From: UBA6921 sp031363085
Lineage (GTDB): Bacteria; Pseudomonadota; Gammaproteobacteria; SG8-11
DNA: 10,666 nt
Assembly (NCBI GenBank): GCA_031363085.1
Contig: JANLTU010000100.1
Span: 1 to 10,666, forward strand
Direction: 5' to 3'
The position numbers and the translations under genes were made by a program. The notes under the pieces are model-generated. The model was not told the origin of the DNA. It saw only the letters and a program-made list of their open reading frames with translations, and ran no database searches. Positions 6,221-10,666 of the stretch are shown in pieces; position 1 is the first letter of the stretch; each line of letters opens with the position of its first letter.

Positions 6221-8453
6221 GGTAGAGCTGCGAGATGGTCAGATTTTCCTGTTCCGGTTTGACTACGATTGAAAGTGCGCCGGTATAGGAGCGCGGCACG
6301 CGCGCGCCTTTCTCCAGAACGGTGACGACAAAATGCGCTGCGCCGTGGACTTGGCCTTCGCGAATTTCCCACGCCACATTGTCAATGCCGATTTCCCGGC
6401 GGTCGGTCACTTCGAACAGTTGTTGATACACCCGTAAAATTTCCCCGCGACCCTGCGCATCGGTGGTGCGTGCGTCGGCCGCGAACAGACGTGTCAGTTG
6501 CGGCACATTGCCGGCTTGATAGGCGGATTCGAACTGCGTCAGCAGAGCCGTCAGTTTGGCGCGTTTAAGCGGGTCCACCGCAACGCTGGCGACGTCCGCG
6601 CCGGTTGTCGAGAAGCGGGCAGAAGCATCGATTCTGGCCACTTCGGAAATTACCGAGGATTTTGGCGGGGTCGGGTTGCGGGTTTCTGCCGGGCGATTCA
6701 CGGCGCTGGCGTCAGTCGTTGCCGGCACGGAACGCGCTGCCGTTTTTTGCGCAACAAGCGGGAGTGGCAAGTCCGGTGTCTTGGCGAGTAACAGCGGCGG
6801 CGGTCCCAAGACATGCACCGCATTTTTTGCAACGGCGGGCATACTGGCCGGTTTCCGTCGAGCCGGTGACGGCAGCGTCGCGACGCGCATGGCACTGCTC
6901 TGGAGCACTGGCGCGCTGTGATCCGTTTCAGGCAGGTCTTGTGCTTGGTCTTCGAATTGACTCAGCGCACCTTCCGTTACGGGTGCACCGGATGCAGCAG
7001 AAACAAACGGTGCAATCGAGGCTATGACGTCATCACCCAGATCGGCGGACGGCGGCATGGCTTGGGTCGAGACCTGGATCGCAGTGGCTGATCGCCGCGC
7101 CGCTAACCCGTCAGGCTGTTCCGCGCCTGGAACGCGCTGCGTGATCAGACGAGGGTGGGTAGCGGACTCCACCGGAAGTTGCGCGGCCGGGGAATGTTTT
7201 TCAGGTGTATGCGTCAATTTCAGCATGACAAAGATGGCAAGCGCAGCGGCGCCCGTTGTAAACACAGCGGTCCAGGTCGGTATTCGGCGGCGTGTTTGCC
7301 ATGCATGCCGCAGATGCACCAACGCCTTGTCGGCTGCGATGGGCGCCGCGTGGTGCCAGGATTGCACCCGTTCCATAAGCGTCGGAACTTCTTCATCCGC
7401 ATCGATGACATTTGCATCGCTGCGGGTGACGATTTTCCGGACGGGTGGCGTTACGACATGCGCATGCGGCGCGGAATTTTGCTGTGGTTTAAGCGGCGGG
7501 TTAGGCAAGCTTGCGGGCTCGGCTGCAAGCTGGAGCTCCGGCTCAAAGGTGGGACGCGCCGACGCGTCAATGACGTCGCGTGCGCTCAAATGTTCCGCGC
7601 ACAGTTCGTCGGCGAAGCGAGCGTCGCTTGGATCACGGACGTCCATTTCGGCTTTGAGTTCTTGGATGACCGCCTGTTCCGTGTGCTCGTCAATTGTGCG
7701 CAGCCCTTCCATCGCAGCGAACAGCAGGAGTCGATCACAGAAGGTGTTGATACGGCGCGGCACGCCACCGGTGTATTGGTGCAGCAGAGCAAAGGCGGCG
7801 TCGGTGAAGTGGGGCGTACCCTTCCAGTTCACATGGGTCAGGCGTAACTCGACATACTGTCGGGTTTCCAGGCTACTCAAGGCATGCAGGTGACACGTCG
7901 CGATGACGCGCTGTTGAAACTGCAGCATGTCCGGCATGCCCAAGCGTTGCAGCAATACGGTGTGACCCAGCAGGAAACATTGCAGCGGAGTTCTGCCGGA
8001 AAACTGGAGATTCGACAACATGCGCAATTCCTCGAATGCGCGCGGCGACAGATCATGCGCTTCGTCAATCAGCACCAGTACGCGTCCACCCAGACGAGCG
8101 CGCGATAAGAGGTGGTTGCGCAGCAGCGCGAGCTGTTCGCCCTTCTGCACGCCATGCGTTGGAATGTTGAGTGAAGCCGAGAGCAGTTGCAGAATCTCGT
8201 CGCCATCCAGCAGCGAGGTGACGATTTCAATCGTCTCAAGTTGCGGCGCCGGGTGCTCGGCAACCAAGGTGCGCATCAACTGGGTTTTGCCGGTGCCAGG
8301 ATCGCCGGTGATCACCACAAAACCTTCGCCTTGCGAAAGCCCGTAGCGTAAATACGCCAATGCTCGATCATGAATCAAGCTATGGAAAAACAAATGCGGA
8401 TCCGGATTTAAGCGAAAGGGCCGCGCACTGAATCCATAAAACGAGCTGTACAT
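6201..8453 (-). CDS. ExeA/XrtA-type AAA ATPase with membrane anchor and C-terminal NTF2-like domain
   Basis: 750 residues in three parts. Residues 1-265 are an AAA+ ATPase of the GspA/ExeA/MshM and PEP-CTERM (TIGR03015-like) group. The opening MYSSFYGFSARPFRLNPDP is family-typical, followed by AYLRYGLSQGEGFVVITG. Walker A is GDPGTGKT (50-57, K56), Walker B is VLVLIDEAH (126-133), then EELRMLSNLQ, and GGVPRRIN (229-236) is the sensor-2-like arginine region. A variable linker leads to one hydrophobic helix (about 391-413) after a basic patch (RRR, 388-390), predicting a cytoplasmic ATPase. A long Pro/Ala-rich linker (about 420-625), probably periplasmic, precedes an NTF2/SnoaL-like domain (about 630-750; LLTQFESAYQAGNVPQLTRLFAADA). 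Classical GspA has a peptidoglycan-binding domain in that position. GspA-type ATPases help assemble envelope complexes, but the partner here is unknown. First gene of a four-gene block. Start 8453 has a Shine-Dalgarno match and fits the family N-terminus. A TTG at 8483 does not. Confidence 0.9.
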   Translation of the reverse strand: MYSSFYGFSARPFRLNPDPHLFFHSLIHDRALAYLRYGLSQGEGFVVITGDPGTGKTQLMRTLVAEHPAPQLETIEIVTSLLDGDEILQLLSASLNIPTHGVQKGEQLALLRNHLLSRARLGGRVLVLIDEAHDLSPRAFEELRMLSNLQFSGRTPLQCFLLGHTVLLQRLGMPDMLQFQQRVIATCHLHALSSLETRQYVELRLTHVNWKGTPHFTDAAFALLHQYTGGVPRRINTFCDRLLLFAAMEGLRTIDEHTEQAVIQELKAEMDVRDPSDARFADELCAEHLSARDVIDASARPTFEPELQLAAEPASLPNPPLKPQQNSAPHAHVVTPPVRKIVTRSDANVIDADEEVPTLMERVQSWHHAAPIAADKALVHLRHAWQTRRRIPTWTAVFTTGAAALAIFVMLKLTHTPEKHSPAAQLPVESATHPRLITQRVPGAEQPDGLAARRSATAIQVSTQAMPPSADLGDDVIASIAPFVSAASGAPVTEGALSQFEDQAQDLPETDHSAPVLQSSAMRVATLPSPARRKPASMPAVAKNAVHVLGPPPLLLAKTPDLPLPLVAQKTAARSVPATTDASAVNRPAETRNPTPPKSSVISEVARIDASARFSTTGADVASVAVDPLKRAKLTALLTQFESAYQAGNVPQLTRLFAADARTTDAQGRGEILRVYQQLFEVTDRREIGIDNVAWEIREGQVHGAAHFVVTVLEKGARVPRSYTGALSIVVKPEQENLTISQLYHAYASR

Positions 8454-8458
8454 GTGGC

Positions 8459-8463
8459 TCTCC
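8459..8463 (-). promoter_or_regulatory. Ribosome binding site fixing the ATPase start
   Basis: GGAGA on the - strand begins 10 bases before the ATG at 8453, leaving 6 bases between GGAG and the ATG. The upstream in-frame TTG at 8483 lacks any such site. Confidence 0.7.
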
Positions 8464-8509
8464 GCGTCCTGTGTCAAAGCCAAGGTTCTAGAATTTTACT
8501 TCATGCACT

Positions 8510-8527
8510 CGTTAGGAAATCTTAACG
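8510..8527. repeat. Imperfect 18-bp palindrome in the operon leader
   Basis: CGTTAGGAAATCTTAACG is a dyad with 7 of 8 arm positions paired around a central AA. It lies just downstream of the predicted transcription start of the ATPase operon. It could be an operator. As RNA it would be only a small stem. Confidence 0.35.
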
Positions 8528-8537
8528 TGGCAAGTGA

Positions 8538-8566
8538 AATACAAATGCCGATATTAGTAATGCCAA
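8538..8566 (-). promoter_or_regulatory. Predicted sigma-70 promoter for the ATPase operon
   Basis: On the - strand, TTGGCA (8566-8561) matches 5 of 6 bases of the -35 consensus. After an exact 17-bp spacer, TGTATT (8543-8538) matches 4 of 6 bases of the -10 consensus. Transcription would begin near 8531, giving a leader of about 78 nt before the ATPase ATG. The -10 match is imperfect and no extended -10 is seen, so this is a candidate. Confidence 0.4.
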
Positions 8567-8571
8567 TATCG
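8549..8571. repeat. Dyad over the predicted -35 element (candidate operator)
   Basis: CGATATT (8549-8555) and AATATCG (8565-8571) form a perfect 7-bp inverted repeat with a 9-bp spacer. The half-sites are about one and a half helical turns apart centre to centre. The same stretch contains an 11-bp direct repeat, AATGCCGATAT (8544-8554) and AATGCCAATAT (8559-8569), at a 15-bp period with one mismatch. Position and symmetry suit a repressor or activator site. Confidence 0.4.
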
Positions 8572-8600
8572 CTCAACGCGCAACCCATGCGGGCTGGGCC

Positions 8601-8634
8601 ACGCGGTCTTATCGGTGGTGATTACGAACCGCGT
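8601..8634. repeat. 7-bp inverted repeat upstream of the operon promoter
   Basis: ACGCGGT (8601-8607) and ACCGCGT (8628-8634) are perfect complements separated by 20 bp. A short direct repeat TTACGA occurs at 8622-8627 and 8634-8639 (12-bp period). The location, 35-70 bp upstream of the predicted -35, would suit an activator site. Chance occurrence is possible. Confidence 0.25.
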
Positions 8635-8775
8635 TACGACAGTAGCCTCTCTCTCAAAGTCTTCCCGCGAAGCATTATTAACCCTTTCGCTGCCGGGCGC
8701 ACCGTTCGCTGACGCACAGAGAAATTACCTGTGCAGCGTAGGCCGCGTGAGAAATTTTTTGCAGACGAGGATTGA

Positions 8776-8806
8776 GCAAACACGACGACGTCGTTGGCGT
8801 GTTTGC
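8776..8806 (-). terminator. Hairpin just after the hybrid kinase gene
   Basis: Perfect 9-bp arms GCAAACACG (8776-8784) and CGTGTTTGC (8798-8806) enclose 13 bases containing the palindrome ACGACGTCGT (8785-8794). The hairpin starts 8 bp downstream of the kinase TAA on the transcribed strand. No real T-run follows (TCAATCCTCGTC), so it is either a weak intrinsic terminator or a 3'-end-stabilising or Rho-linked structure. The position behind a stop codon supports a role in separating the kinase transcript from the operon. Confidence 0.5.
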
Positions 8807-8814
8807 AGCGGCAG

Positions 8815-10666
8815 TTATTTTGCGGGGCTTGCTTGGGTTTGCGCAAATTTTAGTGCTAGGTCCAAGGTCTCCATAAATTCGACGACTTTGATCGGCTTGG
8901 TGAGATAACAAAAAAAGCCTGCTGCCAGACCTTTCTCGATATCGCGGGTCATGGCATTGGCGCTCAGCGCAATCACCGGGATGTGTGCCGTGGCAGGATC
9001 TCTGAGCAGGATCTTAAGCGCTTGGAGACCGCTGATGCCCGGCAGATTGATGTCCATCAGAATCACATCCGGCCGGGAAGCAAGCGCAACCTCAATACCA
9101 CCATTGCCGTCTATCGCGCTGAGCAAACGCAGATCGGGCCGACGCGCGACCAGATCTTCGACCAGCATCAGGTTGGCCGGGTTGTCCTCGACATACAGCA
9201 GGGTGCGTAACGGTGCGTCGGTTTGCAGCGGTGCCGGGAGCACCGCTGTGGATGCAGTGTCGTCGGTGACACGTTGTCGTTCAGCCGTCAGGTTCAGCTC
9301 GATCCAGAACACACTGCCCACGCCGACCGTGCTGTCCACGCCGATGGCGCCGCCCATCAATTCGATCAGCCGCTTGCACACCACCAGGCCGATGCCGGTG
9401 CCTTCCTCGACGCCGGCCTCTTTGCCCAGACGATTGAAGGGCTGGAACAGTTGCGCCAGTTTCTCGGGGGCCAGGCCTGCGCCGCTGTCGGTGATGCTGA
9501 TGCGCATGCGTTCCGCACTGCGTGCGGTGCAGTCCACCACGACCGTTCCTTCAGCCCGGTTGTATTTGATCGCATTGGACAGCAGATTGATCAGCACCTG
9601 CTTCACCCGGGTGCGGTCGGCTTTGGCGAAGTACGGAACTTCGAGGCGTGAAAAAGTTACATGAATACCGCGCTTGTGCGCCTGCGGTTCGATCATGGCC
9701 TGGCATTCGTGCATGACTTCGGCCAGCGCCATCGGTTCCGGCGACAGCGACAGCTTGCCGGATTCGATCAGCGCGAGATCGAGGATTTCGTTGATCAGCT
9801 CCAACAGGTACCAGCCCGCCTGCAGAATCTGATCGATGCTGCGTTTCTGGGTGGGTGTCGGCGGCGGCGCACCGGTTTCGATGAGCTGCGCAAAACCCAA
9901 GATCGCATTGAGCGGCGTGCGCAGCTCGTGGCTCATGCTGGAGAGGAAATCCGATTTCGCCAGATTGGCGGCTTCCGCCGCGAACTTGGCGCTGGAAAGT
10001 TCGACGTTGGTTTCTTGTAGCGCCTGGTCGAGACGTTTACGTTCGGTGACATCGCGCGCCGCAGCGAACACCCCTTGCAGGGTTCGGTCGCGGTCGTAGA
10101 ACGTGGTTGCATTGTAGGACACCACGGTTTCCTTGCCGTCGCGCGCGCGTGCGGTGAGCTCGTAGTTCGTGACTTTCTTTTCGCCCAGCACCCGCTTGAT
10201 GCCCGCCTCGGCGCGTTCCGGATCGGTGAAGTAATTCTTGAACGGCGCGCCGATCAGCTCGTCGCGCGTGCAGCCGGTGAGCGCCTCCATCTGCTTGTTG
10301 ACATCGGTAATGATGCCGGAGGGGTTAGTCGTCATCAGCGCGTCGATGTTGGATTCGATCAGCGAGCGCGTGTAAAACTGCTGGTCGCGCAGCCGCTGAT
10401 CGAGTTTCTTCTGCTCGGCTTCGACCTGCTTGCGCGCGGTATTGTCGGTGCCGATCAACAGGTAGCCGATGATGTTTTCCTGCGCATCGCGCAGCGCCGT
10501 GACCGACACGATGGCGGGGAAGCGGCTGCCGTCCTGGCGGATATAGGTCAGCTCGTAAATGTCTTCGATGCCGCGCGAGGCTTTAAACACCAGGGCTTCG
10601 AAGCCCGGTGTAATCGGGGTGCCAAGCTCGACACTTAGCGCCTTGGCACGCACGATGACTTCTTGC
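8815..10666 (-). CDS. PAS-PAS hybrid sensor histidine kinase with C-terminal receiver (5' end outside window)
   Basis: The frame is open to the window edge (QEVIVRAKALS...), so the N-terminus is missing. The GTG at 10653 is only an internal valine. Residues below are numbered from that valine. The end of a PAS domain with PAC motif (about 1-76; DGSRFPAIVSVTALRD, IGYLLIGTDNTARK) leads to a helix and a second PAS-PAC (about 94-207). A coiled linker (208-235) precedes the HisKA dimerisation helix with the phospho-acceptor in SSMSHELRTPLN (H242). The HATPase domain shows the N box (NLLSNAIKYN, 356-365), G1 (DSGAG, 389-393) and G2 (GTGIGL, 418-423). A receiver domain follows at about 484-603 with acidic E489/D490, phospho-acceptor D534 in LMDINLPG, and K586 in YLTKP. 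There is no HPt or DNA-binding output, so a partner elsewhere is expected. No membrane segment lies in the visible part. The ligand is unknown. It precedes the ATPase operon on the same strand, separated by a 360-bp gap with a hairpin. Confidence 0.95.
   Translation of the reverse strand, partial: QEVIVRAKALSVELGTPITPGFEALVFKASRGIEDIYELTYIRQDGSRFPAIVSVTALRDAQENIIGYLLIGTDNTARKQVEAEQKKLDQRLRDQQFYTRSLIESNIDALMTTNPSGIITDVNKQMEALTGCTRDELIGAPFKNYFTDPERAEAGIKRVLGEKKVTNYELTARARDGKETVVSYNATTFYDRDRTLQGVFAAARDVTERKRLDQALQETNVELSSAKFAAEAANLAKSDFLSSMSHELRTPLNAILGFAQLIETGAPPPTPTQKRSIDQILQAGWYLLELINEILDLALIESGKLSLSPEPMALAEVMHECQAMIEPQAHKRGIHVTFSRLEVPYFAKADRTRVKQVLINLLSNAIKYNRAEGTVVVDCTARSAERMRISITDSGAGLAPEKLAQLFQPFNRLGKEAGVEEGTGIGLVVCKRLIELMGGAIGVDSTVGVGSVFWIELNLTAERQRVTDDTASTAVLPAPLQTDAPLRTLLYVEDNPANLMLVEDLVARRPDLRLLSAIDGNGGIEVALASRPDVILMDINLPGISGLQALKILLRDPATAHIPVIALSANAMTRDIEKGLAAGFFCYLTKPIKVVEFMETLDLALKFAQTQASPAK

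Larger units (their letters stand above)
8454..8814. other. Intergenic regulatory region between kinase and ATPase genes
   Basis: About 360 bp without a credible gene. The short open frames here have no ribosome binding site, no recognisable composition, and partly overlap the kinase stop. Read toward the operon, the region holds a strong hairpin behind the kinase, an inverted repeat at 8601-8634, a promoter-like pair with a dyad over its -35 element, and an imperfect palindrome in the leader. Part of it (8490-8570) is visibly more AT-rich than the flanking genes, as expected for a promoter. Confidence 0.65.

Noticed and set aside
7024..7893. 289-codon open frame on the + strand opposite the ATPase gene
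   Set aside because: It lies wholly antisense to a clearly identified ATPase and is Ser/Arg/Cys-rich without a motif or ribosome binding site. It is a by-product of GC-biased codon use on the other strand.
8538..8570. Sigma-54 promoter upstream of the ATPase gene, as in some PEP-CTERM loci
   Set aside because: TTGGCA and CGGCA offer the GG element, but no GC dinucleotide follows at the -12 spacing, so the sigma-54 consensus is not met.
8452..8712. 86-codon open frame on the + strand in the intergenic region
   Set aside because: No ribosome binding site, no recognisable composition, and it would run through the predicted promoter and dyads of the - strand operon.
8634..8846. 70-codon open frame on the - strand overlapping the kinase stop
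   Set aside because: It starts inside the kinase coding end in another frame, is Arg/Lys/Ser-rich and has no ribosome binding site.
8951..9664. 237-codon open frame on the + strand opposite the kinase gene
   Set aside because: Ser/Arg-rich antisense shadow of the HATPase and receiver domains.

Overview
The window looks like chromosomal DNA of a Gram-negative proteobacterium. I estimate roughly 55-60% G+C by eye. The evidence is a lipoprotein with a lipobox, an outer-membrane beta-barrel, an ExeA/PEP-CTERM-type ATPase, and a PAS-PAS hybrid kinase of a type I associate with beta/gammaproteobacteria such as the Nitrosomonadales/Gallionellaceae. That taxonomic guess rests on protein flavour only. 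No rRNA, tRNA, insertion sequence, CRISPR array or phage gene was seen.

Layout. On the + strand, positions 1-198 carry the 3' end of an unrecognised gene. It is followed by a complete CurA-like NADPH-dependent oxidoreductase (235-1272). This gene converges on a - strand block covering the rest of the window. Read in its own direction the block begins with a PAS-PAS-HisKA-HATPase-REC hybrid kinase cut by the window edge (10666-8815). An intergenic region of about 360 bp (8814-8454) follows, with a hairpin behind the kinase, a plausible sigma-70 promoter and several dyads. Then come four closely spaced genes: an ExeA-like AAA ATPase with a C-terminal NTF2-like domain (8453-6201), an outer-membrane beta-barrel protein (6220-5552, overlapping the ATPase gene by 20 bp), a 986-residue lipoprotein with Ig-like segments (5518-2558, gap 33 bp) and an AI-2E/PerM-family membrane protein (2528-1350, gap 29 bp).

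How the genes may work together. The four-gene block has one component for each layer of the envelope. The ATPase is predicted to sit in the cytoplasm with a single membrane anchor and a periplasmic NTF2-like domain. The others are an outer-membrane barrel, a lipid-anchored modular protein and a polytopic inner-membrane protein. This resembles a small envelope machine, for example one for assembly, surface display or secretion of the lipoprotein, more than a metabolic pathway. The ATPase matches the family found beside exosortase/PEP-CTERM and type II secretion loci, but no exosortase, secretin or pilin gene is in the window. The ATPase-NTF2 fusion and its linkage to the barrel and the lipoprotein are the most interesting content. 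Their function is inferred, not shown. The hybrid kinase has no transcription-factor output domain and nothing in the sequence ties it to the operon.
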